7,135 nt of DNA from Chlamydiota bacterium (GCA_016866575.1 VGMA01000082.1:1-7135), one strand, 5' to 3'. Counted from the stretch's first letter, positions 1 to 6,237 are shown. Notes: generated by a model from the letters alone, not told the origin. Translations and numbers: made by a program.

Positions 1-254
1 AGGTCGGTGACATTTGCACCAATGCCAATTGCAAAACCGCGATCTCTATAGTATGGAAGACCCCAATCTTTGCCTTTAGTGAATAATGATGCAGCGACAA
101 CGCCTACCATCTCGTGTCCCATTGAGGAAAGATGGAAGGTGCCCCCTTGATTTTGTTTGGCAAGCAAAAGAGCTTTTTCATCAAAAACTCTAGTTCTTAA
201 AACATCCCGTAGAACACCTACGAGAAATTCTACCGACACAGACTGTTTTAGCAC
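1..254 (-). CDS. 2-oxoacid dehydrogenase E1 component (probable fused alpha/beta, 2-oxoisovalerate/pyruvate type), N-terminal part
   Basis: This is the first 84 codons of a gene that continues past the left edge. The protein resembles the N-terminus of thiamine-diphosphate-dependent E1 subunits of 2-oxoacid dehydrogenase complexes, which decarboxylate pyruvate or branched-chain 2-oxoacids and pass the acyl group to the lipoyl E2. Visible landmarks are GGTFHLSSMGHE (residues 37-48), which matches the substrate-channel region of E1 alpha, and PYYRDRGFA (67-75), the conserved YRD segment near the cofactor site. The wording is closest to the E1 type that I recall as a single alpha-beta fusion in Chlamydiae and Bacteroidetes; the fusion itself lies outside the window. 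The start is taken as GTG at 254: the frame is closed by TAA at 267-269 and no ATG precedes Met45. A purine-rich AAGAAGAAG stretch lies just upstream. It begins 2 nt after the stop of the upstream gene, so co-transcription is likely. The exact substrate cannot be told. Confidence 0.85.
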   Translation of the reverse strand, partial: MLKQSVSVEFLVGVLRDVLRTRVFDEKALLLAKQNQGGTFHLSSMGHEMVGVVAASLFTKGKDWGLPYYRDRGFAIGIGANVTD

Positions 255-256
255 GC

Positions 257-1354
257 TTACTTCTTCTTATTCGTTTTATACTGAATTGGAGCTACTTGCT
301 TAACCTTAGGTCTTGGTTGCTCTTCACCTTTAGATGGTCTTCCCCTCTTTTTAGGTAAAGCACCCTCAAAAAGTTTAGCAACTTTACTTCCACCTTCTGA
401 GACAGTACTGACTTCTTTATCGTCCATAGCTGTCTGCATAGCTCTGTGTATTGATGGCTCATAAGATCGCACCTCATCGACATCTTTGACGCGCTGAGAG
501 ATGTGTCTTAGTGATTCAAGTCGTTGAGAAAGCACTTCTAACTTAGTGTCAATTTTCATTTTAGGAGTTCCTTTCATGCTCGCAAGGAACTGCGCTTCAT
601 TGTCGAATTTAGCTGAGAAAGAAACAGCGCTGCTTGAGTACTCCGGACAGAATAAGAAATGGCGGAGCGAAGCGGGAACTGTAGTATAAATGTCATCTGT
701 CAACTGAGGTTCTAATTCCACCTTAGCCACTTGCTTAGGAGGACGCCCTCTTTTTGGTCTAGGATTGAGCGCTTCGTTGGAATAGTATGTATTCGCTTTC
801 ATGACTAGCGCTTCGCGACCGTTTTGCAACTCTTTAGATACCTTAGCATCAAACTTATGCTCTTTGAGTCGTTCTACTACATTTTTTGAAAGTTCGATAT
901 CTTCTTCAAATACAAAAAATATTTCACACTGTCTTAGCCATTCGATGATTCTAACGCGAGAGCGTTCATGGTAGTATTGCTGCCATTTGTCTAGCTCAGA
1001 TAGGTGATCGTAGATAAACTCGAGAAAGTTTTCTCTAGCTTCTTTAGCGCCAATGATATCAAGAAGCTTTTCTTTAGCGTCGATATCGTAAACTTTTTCA
1101 TTTACGAAGCCTTCCATGAACTTTTTTGTTTCATAATAGGTCAATTTCGGCACTGCAGAATAGCGCTCAGCATTGTCTTCGATCTCTTTTTCTGCGACAT
1201 CTAGATCACTTTGATTTTTGTCTAAATCAAGGTAAATCAAAAATCCTTCTACTCTATCTAGGTAGAAATCGCGTTCATCGTCAGACTTGGAGAACGCCTC
1301 CAATAGGCGATGATAGCGTAAAATCAATGGCTGTTGAAGCTTTGGGTATCTCAT
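257..1354 (-). CDS. UPF0158 family protein with two AT-hook-like motifs
   Basis: A 365-residue protein of unknown function. Residues about 10-145 fit the UPF0158 family: a YLD..EG..IYLDLD segment (31-45), a YSAVPKLTYYE segment (65-75), acidic helices, then FLEFIYDHLSELDKWQQYYHER and IIEWLR (110-141). UPF0158 proteins are usually short (roughly 140-170 residues from memory) and occur in chlamydiae and other bacteria. Here the family domain is followed by about 220 further residues. That tail carries two basic GRP-cored motifs, RPKRGRPPK (199-207) and KKRGRPSK (335-342), which resemble eukaryotic and CarD-type AT-hooks that bind the minor groove of AT-rich DNA. Between them (about 213-330) is a segment with a possible coiled coil near 268-292. 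The C-terminus is very basic. No signal peptide or membrane segment is visible. A nucleoid-associated or regulatory role is inference from the motifs alone. No Shine-Dalgarno is apparent before the ATG, the only in-frame ATG before Met80. It is divergent from serS and 2 nt ahead of the E1 gene. Confidence 0.85.
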   Translation of the reverse strand: MRYPKLQQPLILRYHRLLEAFSKSDDERDFYLDRVEGFLIYLDLDKNQSDLDVAEKEIEDNAERYSAVPKLTYYETKKFMEGFVNEKVYDIDAKEKLLDIIGAKEARENFLEFIYDHLSELDKWQQYYHERSRVRIIEWLRQCEIFFVFEEDIELSKNVVERLKEHKFDAKVSKELQNGREALVMKANTYYSNEALNPRPKRGRPPKQVAKVELEPQLTDDIYTTVPASLRHFLFCPEYSSSAVSFSAKFDNEAQFLASMKGTPKMKIDTKLEVLSQRLESLRHISQRVKDVDEVRSYEPSIHRAMQTAMDDKEVSTVSEGGSKVAKLFEGALPKKRGRPSKGEEQPRPKVKQVAPIQYKTNKKK

Positions 1355-1363
1355 GAAGCTTAT

Positions 1364-1391
1364 AGTATCACAAGCAAGACTATTGTGTAAA
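1364..1391 (-). promoter_or_regulatory. Candidate promoter for the UPF0158-E1 operon
   Basis: Read on the minus strand, TTTACA (1391-1386, 5 of 6 matches to TTGACA) is followed after 16 nt by GATACT (1369-1364). A TG one base upstream makes this TGTGATACT, an extended -10 element. Transcription would start near 1357, leaving a leader of only 3-4 nt before the ATG at 1354, so the message could be leaderless. This agrees with the missing ribosome-binding site, but it rests on consensus matching only. Confidence 0.4.
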
Positions 1392-1413
1392 AAGGAAAAA
1401 TAGTTAACAATAG
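1380..1413. repeat. 7-bp inverted repeat in the divergent UPF0158/serS spacer
   Basis: CTATTGT (1380-1386) and ACAATAG (1407-1413) are perfect reverse complements separated by 20 nt. They lie in the 63-bp divergent spacer; the left arm touches the -35 of the candidate minus-strand promoter and the right arm ends 4 nt before the serS ATG. It could be an operator half-site pair or chance in AT-rich DNA. No clear plus-strand promoter for serS was found here; an AAGGA at about 1392-1396 is too far from the start codon (about 21 nt) to be a normal ribosome-binding site. Confidence 0.25.
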
Positions 1414-1417
1414 CGAT

Positions 1418-2692
1418 ATGTTAGATATCAAGACACTCAAAAAAGATCCACAGGCAGCAGAGAAGAAACTGCGATCAAAAGATCCAGAAAATTCTTGCTT
1501 GCCGACTGTAGCACTTTACGAAAAAATTTGCGAACTCAAGACGACTCTTGAAACGCACCAAGCGACACTCAACGCTAAATCTAAACTCATCGGGGAAGCA
1601 AAACGCAAAGGCGAAGACACTGCTCCATTGATGCAAAATATCGATGAGATCAAAGAAGCCATTAGGTCGCTTTCAAGCGAACTTGAAACGCTTGAACTAG
1701 ACTATCAAAATCAGATGCTCCATCTTCCAAATTTACCAGAAGATGGTATCAAAGTCTCTTTGGACCCAAAAGACAATGTATGCATCAAGGAATACAAGAA
1801 AAAACCTGAATTCTCCTTCCCCACAAAAAACCACCTTGAACTAGGGGAAATTCACGATCTATTCGACTTCCCAAGAGCTGCCAAAATTTCTGGTAGTGGA
1901 TGGCCTATTTACAAAGGGAAAGGAGCGCTTTTAGAGTGGGCGCTTCTAAGGCTCATGATTGACATCCATGTAAAAAATGGATTTACTCCCCTTCATGTTC
2001 CTTTGCTCGTTCGTCCGGAAATCATTGAAGCATCTGGGCAGCTGCCAAAATTTGAAAAGCAGCTTTTTAAGATCCGCGATGAAGACTACCACCTCTATCT
2101 TATCCCTACAGCTGAGGTCTCCATCAATGGCTACCACTATGATGAAATTCTTGACGAAGCATCATTGCCACTTAAATATATCAGCGTTACACCTTGCTTT
2201 AGAAGAGAAGCTGGAGCTGCGGGATCAAAAGAGCGTGGTCTAATCCGCATCCACCAGTTCAATAAAGTAGAAATGTTTTGCTTTACTACGCCTGAGCAAA
2301 GCTCTGAAATTTTTGAAGCTATGTGCAATTCTGCAGAAGAAGTGTTGCAAACACTTGATCTTCATTACAGAAATATGTGCCTTGTAACTGGAGATATGTC
2401 CTTTGCAGCAGCCAAAACAGTCGACATCGAAGTTTGGCTTCCAGGGCAAGATCGCTACTATGAAGTCTCTTCTGTTTCCAATTGTACAGATTTCCAATCA
2501 AGAAGATCAAAAACTAGAGCAAAAAAAGAGGGCGAAAAACCTTATCTTGTCCATACACTGAACGGATCAGGTCTTGCTACATCCCGCTTGATGGTAGCTC
2601 TTTTAGAAAACAATCAACAGCCAGATGGATCGATTATTCTCCCTAAAGGGTTACGACCTTATCTAGGCGGTATAGAAGTTCTTAGAGTATAA
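1418..2692 (+). CDS. serS: Seryl-tRNA synthetase
   Basis: A cytoplasmic class II aminoacyl-tRNA synthetase that activates serine with ATP and charges tRNA(Ser), also supplying Ser-tRNA(Sec) where selenocysteine is used. The 424-residue length is normal for bacterial SerRS. The start MLDIKTLKKDP is the typical SerRS N-terminus. Residues about 35-100 form the long antiparallel coiled-coil arm that contacts the tRNA variable arm. Class II motif 1 lies around 170-198 (through PLHVPLLVRPE). The serine-recognition TAEV is at 231-234. Motif 2 starts at FRREAG (261-266) and runs to KVEMF (283-287). Motif 3 is NGSGLATSRLMVALLEN (382-398) with the ATP-binding arginine. All key elements are present, so the enzyme should be active. 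It is a single-gene unit: divergent from the UPF0158 gene upstream and convergent with the HIT gene downstream, ended by the hairpin that holds its own stop codon. No strong ribosome-binding site precedes the ATG. Confidence 0.98.
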   Translation: MLDIKTLKKDPQAAEKKLRSKDPENSCLPTVALYEKICELKTTLETHQATLNAKSKLIGEAKRKGEDTAPLMQNIDEIKEAIRSLSSELETLELDYQNQMLHLPNLPEDGIKVSLDPKDNVCIKEYKKKPEFSFPTKNHLELGEIHDLFDFPRAAKISGSGWPIYKGKGALLEWALLRLMIDIHVKNGFTPLHVPLLVRPEIIEASGQLPKFEKQLFKIRDEDYHLYLIPTAEVSINGYHYDEILDEASLPLKYISVTPCFRREAGAAGSKERGLIRIHQFNKVEMFCFTTPEQSSEIFEAMCNSAEEVLQTLDLHYRNMCLVTGDMSFAAAKTVDIEVWLPGQDRYYEVSSVSNCTDFQSRRSKTRAKKEGEKPYLVHTLNGSGLATSRLMVALLENNQQPDGSIILPKGLRPYLGGIEVLRV

Positions 2693-2716
2693 TCTCGAAG
2701 CCAGGCTTCGAGATTA
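2690..2716. terminator. Bidirectional terminator hairpin containing both stop codons
   Basis: TAATCTCGAAG (2690-2700) and CTTCGAGATTA (2706-2716) are perfect 11-bp inverted repeats around the 5-nt loop CCAGG. The first three bases are the serS stop codon and the last three, read on the minus strand, are the stop codon of the convergent HIT gene. On the plus strand a T-rich tract (TTTCTCGATATTTTC) follows; the minus-strand side has a poorer T tract. The hairpin probably ends transcription from both sides. Confidence 0.8.
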
Positions 2717-3208
2717 TTTCTCGATATTTTCTTTCAATTTACTAGTCACCTCTTTCATCTTTTGATGAGAAATAGGCCCTTTAAGCTGTGCAATAAGAAC
2801 TTTGGATAAAAGAGCCATCAAAGATGATTGGCCAATTTTCCTTGGAACATAGTGGAAGTGGACATGAAAAACTGACTGCCCTACCTCTTTGCCATTTTTT
2901 TGATGCAAAAGGTAAGGTCCTGTAGAAAATACTTTTTTTGCTGCTGCATCTACTTTTTGTATGGCCTGGCCGATTCTTTGCAATTCTTGATCATTAAGCT
3001 CTTCAAAATTCGCTACATGCCGTTTAGGAATGACTAAACAATGCCCCTCTGTTATCGGCATATGGGTATAGAGTGCATAGACGAGGTCATCTTCATAAAA
3101 AGCTTGTCTTTCTAACACAAGAGAATCACAAAATGGACAATACGTATTTGCTTGTAATGTTATGGCAAACAAAAAGAAAGCGATAAAAAATGGAAATCGA
3201 AATCTCAT
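2714..3208 (-). CDS. HIT (histidine triad) family protein with N-terminal signal peptide
   Basis: A 164-residue protein of the HIT superfamily (nucleotide hydrolases and transferases such as HINT). The HIT domain covers about residues 22-123: CPFC (24-27, a zinc-ligand-like Cys pair seen in HINT-type proteins), PITEGHCLVIPKRHV (51-65), and the signature GQSVFHVHFHYVP (110-122) with triad histidines 115, 117 and 119. By analogy with HINT, His117 would be the nucleophile. The N-terminus, MRFRF followed by a hydrophobic run to AITLQA (about 6-20), looks like a signal peptide cut after Ala20, placing the domain outside the cytoplasm, which is unusual for this family. The start at 3208 is chosen over the upstream in-frame ATGs at 3259 and 3250 because it gives a proper signal peptide, has GAG 6 nt upstream, and lies downstream of the candidate promoter. 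The C-terminal tail (about 124-164) is basic and helical. The substrate is unknown. A non-cleaved membrane anchor is the alternative to secretion. Confidence 0.88.
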   Translation of the reverse strand: MRFRFPFFIAFFLFAITLQANTYCPFCDSLVLERQAFYEDDLVYALYTHMPITEGHCLVIPKRHVANFEELNDQELQRIGQAIQKVDAAAKKVFSTGPYLLHQKNGKEVGQSVFHVHFHYVPRKIGQSSLMALLSKVLIAQLKGPISHQKMKEVTSKLKENIEK

Positions 3209-3229
3209 ATTTATCTCAAAAAAAAAGCT

Positions 3230-3238
3230 AATATACCA
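3230..3238 (-). promoter_or_regulatory. Candidate extended -10 promoter of the HIT gene
   Basis: On the minus strand, TGGTATATT (3238-3230) matches an extended -10 element (TGnTATAAT, one mismatch). There is no good -35 at the usual spacing. The predicted start of transcription (about 3223) falls inside a run of nine T on the minus strand (3226-3218), followed by GAGA and the ATG at 3208. A start here would exclude the upstream ATG codons at 3259 and 3250. Confidence 0.4.
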
Positions 3239-3243
3239 TTGGG

Positions 3244-3273
3244 TTGACATTTTTATCATCTAAAGGATAAACT
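3244..3273 (+). promoter_or_regulatory. Candidate promoter of the 662-residue hydrolase-like gene
   Basis: A perfect -35 box TTGACA (3244-3249) is followed after 18 nt by TAAACT (3268-3273, 4 of 6 matches to TATAAT). An alternative -10, GATAAA, sits at a spacing of 16. Transcription would start near 3280, giving a leader of about 24 nt. It lies back to back with the minus-strand HIT promoter, whose -10 is only about 6 bp away from this -35. Confidence 0.45.
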
Positions 3274-3283
3274 TGCTGCTTTT

Positions 3284-3299
3284 TAAAACAAAAGTTTTA
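3284..3299 (+). repeat. Small AT-rich inverted repeat in the hydrolase gene leader
   Basis: TAAAAC (3284-3289) and GTTTTA (3294-3299) are perfect reverse complements around AAAA, ending 4 nt before the ATG at 3304. No Shine-Dalgarno is present. The hairpin would be weak (one G-C pair per stem), so it may be chance; if it forms in the mRNA it sits where the ribosome must bind. Confidence 0.25.
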
Positions 3300-3303
3300 T
3301 TTT

Positions 3304-5292
3304 ATGACAATATCACCTTTTTGGCTTACCTCAAAAGAAGAATACGCAATCAATCAAGAGATCACCAATCAGCTCATCGAAAATCTTACCCCTAAATGGT
3401 CTTTTACAAGCTTATTGCCTACTCCATTCATTCCCTTTGATCTATCTTCTCAAACAAGTAGCTCTTCATTAGAAAAAGATGTCCTATCCGTTTGGCATAA
3501 AAAGGCAATCAAAGAGGCCTCCATACTTACATTTAGCTACGTAAAACAAATAGAAACTCAAGCGATCAATTTCTATATCCAAAGTCTTTTCGAAAAACTC
3601 AAAATCGCCAATCAAACTAAAGATGTAAAAAACGCATTTTTGATCAAAAGCGATATCATTGCTGAAATTATCCGAATTACACCTAGCTTTCACCGAGTTG
3701 TGATTATAGACAATGAAGACGAGTTCCAAGTTACGGTCAATGTAAATGCTTTACAGTCATACGTCCCCCAGGTTTTTCAAAAAAGTTTAGATTCTTCTGA
3801 AAACATCAAAGAAAACATACAAACGCTTGATTTTTTACAAAATCATTTTGGGAAAGAGAGAACTCAAAGACTTTTTTCGATGATGGAAATGGATTTCCGT
3901 TTTTTACTAGCGCACGGTTTAGCAATCACTGTTAAACAGCTTGCAACATTTTTTGCCCTCACTGCTTTTGTCCATATCAAAGACATGCAAGAAATTTTCA
4001 ATGATTTGAATACGCATGCTGACAATAATATCCCCTTTCTTTATCTACCTTTAGAAGAAGTTAAACAAATCAAGAAGCAATTCGAGGGAAAAACTTTTAA
4101 AGAACTAACAAAACAAGATTACGACATCTTGTGGGACATTATGACCCCTCTTTCTTTATCGACAATGTTCATCAATAAATTCGATAAAGATATTCCCGAT
4201 CAAGGAAGAGGAGCAAATCTTGAAGGCATTATTAAAGGTCTTTATGTTGAACAGCATCACGTTAAGCTAAGACCCAATATGCCGCAAAGAGATTATGACT
4301 ACACTCTCATGAAAAGCTTAATCGGCGGTTTTACAGAACATAATTCTGTTTCTATTAAAGGAAGAGTCGTGCGGCAAAAAAAGGGATATGGGTACATGCT
4401 TCCCATGATAGCATCTGGTGGCTGCTACTTCATTCCCCTAAAAGCAATGGGAGCTACAAAACGAGAAAATACTTCAGGAAAAAACTCAGAAGATATGAAT
4501 AAGCACGATGCCTATTTATCAAAACTTCTATTTTTACCTATGCAAACCTTTGCTTCTTTTTTGCCAAACATATGGGAATCGCTCGCAGGCAGCTTAAGAA
4601 AGGATATGGGAAGTAAAGGGGCTCTAACCATTTGGCCTTATTTAGAGAAATTATTCCAAAAAGAGGGTTTTGATAGAGTCGATTTAGTTGGTACCAGCAT
4701 GGGAGGAACTCAAGCTGCTAAAATTGCTCTTCTATCCTTGGATACTCATCGCGTACGTAAACTTACTTTAGTCTGCGCTCCGGCAGAAGATCAGATGATA
4801 TCAAAAGCTTTTTCTGAAAAAATCACATCCACTGAATCTTTACATGAAGATGAGTATCTTTTACGAATTACTTCGATTTGGCATGAAGCTGACCGCGTAC
4901 AAGTTTTAGGTGATGAAGAGATCGCAACATGCGCTATAAAAGAAGATATCGAAAGAGTTGCAGGCGGCAATAAACCAAAGATAAAGCAAAAGATCTACTA
5001 CTATGTGCCAGAAGAAGATAATGAAAAATTCGCAAATTCATTACCAGAAAAACCTCTAGCTCCAAACTCTTTTGCTTCATCAGTAAAAGAAGCATATTTA
5101 GGTTTGATGGGATCTCATAGAGAAGATCTTAGCATCGATGGAGACCATTTTATTTACAAAATGAGCACAGTAAACGAGAGAGAATTAGTCATAAAGCATG
5201 CACAAAACAACTCTTTAGGCTGGGAAAATGTAAGAGAAACTCTACTTTCCTTTATTCCGCAAGACTCTCATTTTACCTCCGCTATTAAATAA
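3304..5292 (+). CDS. Large uncharacterised protein with a C-terminal alpha/beta-hydrolase-like domain
   Basis: A 662-residue protein that I cannot assign to a named family. The C-terminal part resembles an alpha/beta hydrolase: RVDLVGTSMGG (458-468) is a nucleophile elbow of the G-x-S-x-G type with Ser465, ITSIWHEADRV (522-532) looks like the strand and loop that carry the acid (Asp530), and DGDHF (612-616) could carry the catalytic His615. The stretch before the elbow (TIWPYLEKLFQKEGF, 442-456) fits the helix that precedes it in lipases and esterases. Activity on an ester, lipid or thioester is inference. About 70 residues between the Asp and His candidates may form a lid or insertion. The first roughly 400 residues are mixed helical and polar with no clear motif; around 195-225 there is a moderately hydrophobic stretch. 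The N-terminus has no classical signal peptide but is Ser/Thr-rich, so type III secretion is conceivable though unproven. The start codon lacks a Shine-Dalgarno. It is a single-gene unit with its own promoter and terminator. Confidence 0.85.
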   Translation: MTISPFWLTSKEEYAINQEITNQLIENLTPKWSFTSLLPTPFIPFDLSSQTSSSSLEKDVLSVWHKKAIKEASILTFSYVKQIETQAINFYIQSLFEKLKIANQTKDVKNAFLIKSDIIAEIIRITPSFHRVVIIDNEDEFQVTVNVNALQSYVPQVFQKSLDSSENIKENIQTLDFLQNHFGKERTQRLFSMMEMDFRFLLAHGLAITVKQLATFFALTAFVHIKDMQEIFNDLNTHADNNIPFLYLPLEEVKQIKKQFEGKTFKELTKQDYDILWDIMTPLSLSTMFINKFDKDIPDQGRGANLEGIIKGLYVEQHHVKLRPNMPQRDYDYTLMKSLIGGFTEHNSVSIKGRVVRQKKGYGYMLPMIASGGCYFIPLKAMGATKRENTSGKNSEDMNKHDAYLSKLLFLPMQTFASFLPNIWESLAGSLRKDMGSKGALTIWPYLEKLFQKEGFDRVDLVGTSMGGTQAAKIALLSLDTHRVRKLTLVCAPAEDQMISKAFSEKITSTESLHEDEYLLRITSIWHEADRVQVLGDEEIATCAIKEDIERVAGGNKPKIKQKIYYYVPEEDNEKFANSLPEKPLAPNSFASSVKEAYLGLMGSHREDLSIDGDHFIYKMSTVNERELVIKHAQNNSLGWENVRETLLSFIPQDSHFTSAIK

Positions 5293-5301
5293 AGAAATGC
5301 A

Positions 5302-5329
5302 AAGACTGCCTATTTTAATGGGCAGTCTT
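5302..5329 (+). terminator. Hairpin terminator after the hydrolase-like gene
   Basis: AAGACTGCC (5302-5310) and GGCAGTCTT (5321-5329) are perfect 9-bp inverted repeats around a 10-nt AT-rich loop, 9 nt after the stop codon. There is no strong T run directly after the stem on the plus strand, so termination may be incomplete. The rest of the 192-bp gap up to 5484 is AT-rich and shows only a weak promoter-like pair (TTTAGA at 5442 and TGTATT at 5465, spacing 17) and no clear ribosome-binding site. Confidence 0.65.
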
Positions 5330-5484
5330 CATATACAAATATATTCCCTTCTTTTCATAAATTGCTCATTTCTGTATTTCTCATTTTAAGAGAGCTACTT
5401 CTTTTAACTTAACTAGAGACAGACTCAAAAAAATTGCTAATTTTAGATCAATAAAAGTCGAAATTGTATTAGAATTCATTAGAT

Positions 5485-6237
5485 ATGCATAAAAAATCTC
5501 ACTTCAATAAAAAAGACGTTCTTGAACATTTAAAAGAAGCAAGACTTAGAGGGCATGAAGCCTCTCAAGAAGATCATGGCACAGAATCTCCAGGATATGT
5601 TTCTTCTGCAAATGATGCACTAAAAGAAACGGCGATTGCTGTTTTACTTTTATGGATTGTAGTGCATGAGCTCGATCTTTTGACCTCAAGAAAAGAAATC
5701 TTTATCTTCTTCGGCAGCTTTTTGTTCGGCTACCTTTTATGGAAATCTGCTCGCTCTGCTACCATTGGCTGGTCTAGATTATCCAGGCTCAATCGACTCA
5801 TGAATGAAGAAAAAAAAGAGATCGAATCCAATCCTGAAGAAGAAAGAGAAGAGCTTACAGCTCTTTATCGCGCTAAAGGATTCACAGGTGAGCTTTTAGA
5901 GCGTGTCATTGATGTGCTTATGTCAGATGACCATAAACTTTTACTTGTAATGCTAGAAGAAGAGCTCGGCGTCAGCTTAGAAAGTTGCGATCACCCACTA
6001 AAACAAGCCCTTGGAGCTTTTGTAGGCTGTTTTTTATCGATTTGCACTTTGCTAATCGGCTATCTACTTTCCCCTCTTTACGGAGTAGTAATTGCAGCCT
6101 ACGTTATCATTTTGATCTCTGCTTATATAGTCACAAAAATTGAGCGCTTAAACTCCTTATCTCATGTAATTTGGAATTTAGCTATCGTATTTCTTACAAG
6201 TACAACCACCTATTTTTTTACTAAATTATGGTCTTAA
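5485..6237 (+). CDS. CCC1/VIT-like integral membrane protein (CT728 type)
   Basis: A 250-residue inner-membrane protein related to the VIT1/CCC1 iron/manganese transporter family and, as far as I recall, to chlamydial CT728, which also neighbours a metal P-type ATPase. Hydrophobic segments lie at about 47-63, 72-88, 174-196, 199-217 and 227-245. Between the second and third is a cytoplasmic acidic stretch with NPEEEREEL (116-124), YRAKGF (128-133) and MLEEELGV (156-163), which match the glutamate-rich metal-binding domain of VIT proteins. The N-terminal 46 residues are polar with several His and Glu. The DG..T-type motif of the first helix of true VIT1 transporters is not visible, so transport activity is uncertain; a role in binding metal or partnering the ATPase is possible. 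The gene overlaps the next by 10 nt, which implies coupled translation. No clear Shine-Dalgarno precedes the ATG. Confidence 0.85.
   Translation: MHKKSHFNKKDVLEHLKEARLRGHEASQEDHGTESPGYVSSANDALKETAIAVLLLWIVVHELDLLTSRKEIFIFFGSFLFGYLLWKSARSATIGWSRLSRLNRLMNEEKKEIESNPEEEREELTALYRAKGFTGELLERVIDVLMSDDHKLLLVMLEEELGVSLESCDHPLKQALGAFVGCFLSICTLLIGYLLSPLYGVVIAAYVIILISAYIVTKIERLNSLSHVIWNLAIVFLTSTTTYFFTKLWS

Noticed and set aside
292..483. Minus-strand frame of 63 codons inside the UPF0158 gene in another register
   Set aside because: It overlaps the C-terminal tail that carries the second AT-hook, and its translation has no independent support.
1004..1356. Plus-strand open frames opposite the UPF0158 gene (76 and 66 codons)
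   Set aside because: They are antisense shadows of a well-supported gene; the translations are low-quality and rich in Phe, His and Cys with no recognisable motif.
1946..2510. Several minus-strand and one shifted plus-strand open frame inside serS
   Set aside because: serS shows all class II motifs across this stretch in one uninterrupted frame; the others are shadows.
3209..3259. Upstream in-frame ATG codons (3259, 3250) for the HIT gene, giving a protein up to 17 residues longer
   Set aside because: They would bury the signal peptide behind a polar and aromatic extension, lie upstream of the candidate -10 element, and lack a ribosome-binding site. The 3208 start has GAG at proper spacing.
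3484..3729. Minus-strand frame of 81 codons opposite the hydrolase-like gene
   Set aside because: No start context or recognisable motif; it lies opposite a long continuous plus-strand frame.
5293..5484. Possible small RNA or small gene in the 192-bp gap before the VIT-like gene
   Set aside because: Apart from the terminator hairpin there is only AT-rich sequence with weak promoter-like matches and no second structured element or short frame with a ribosome-binding site.
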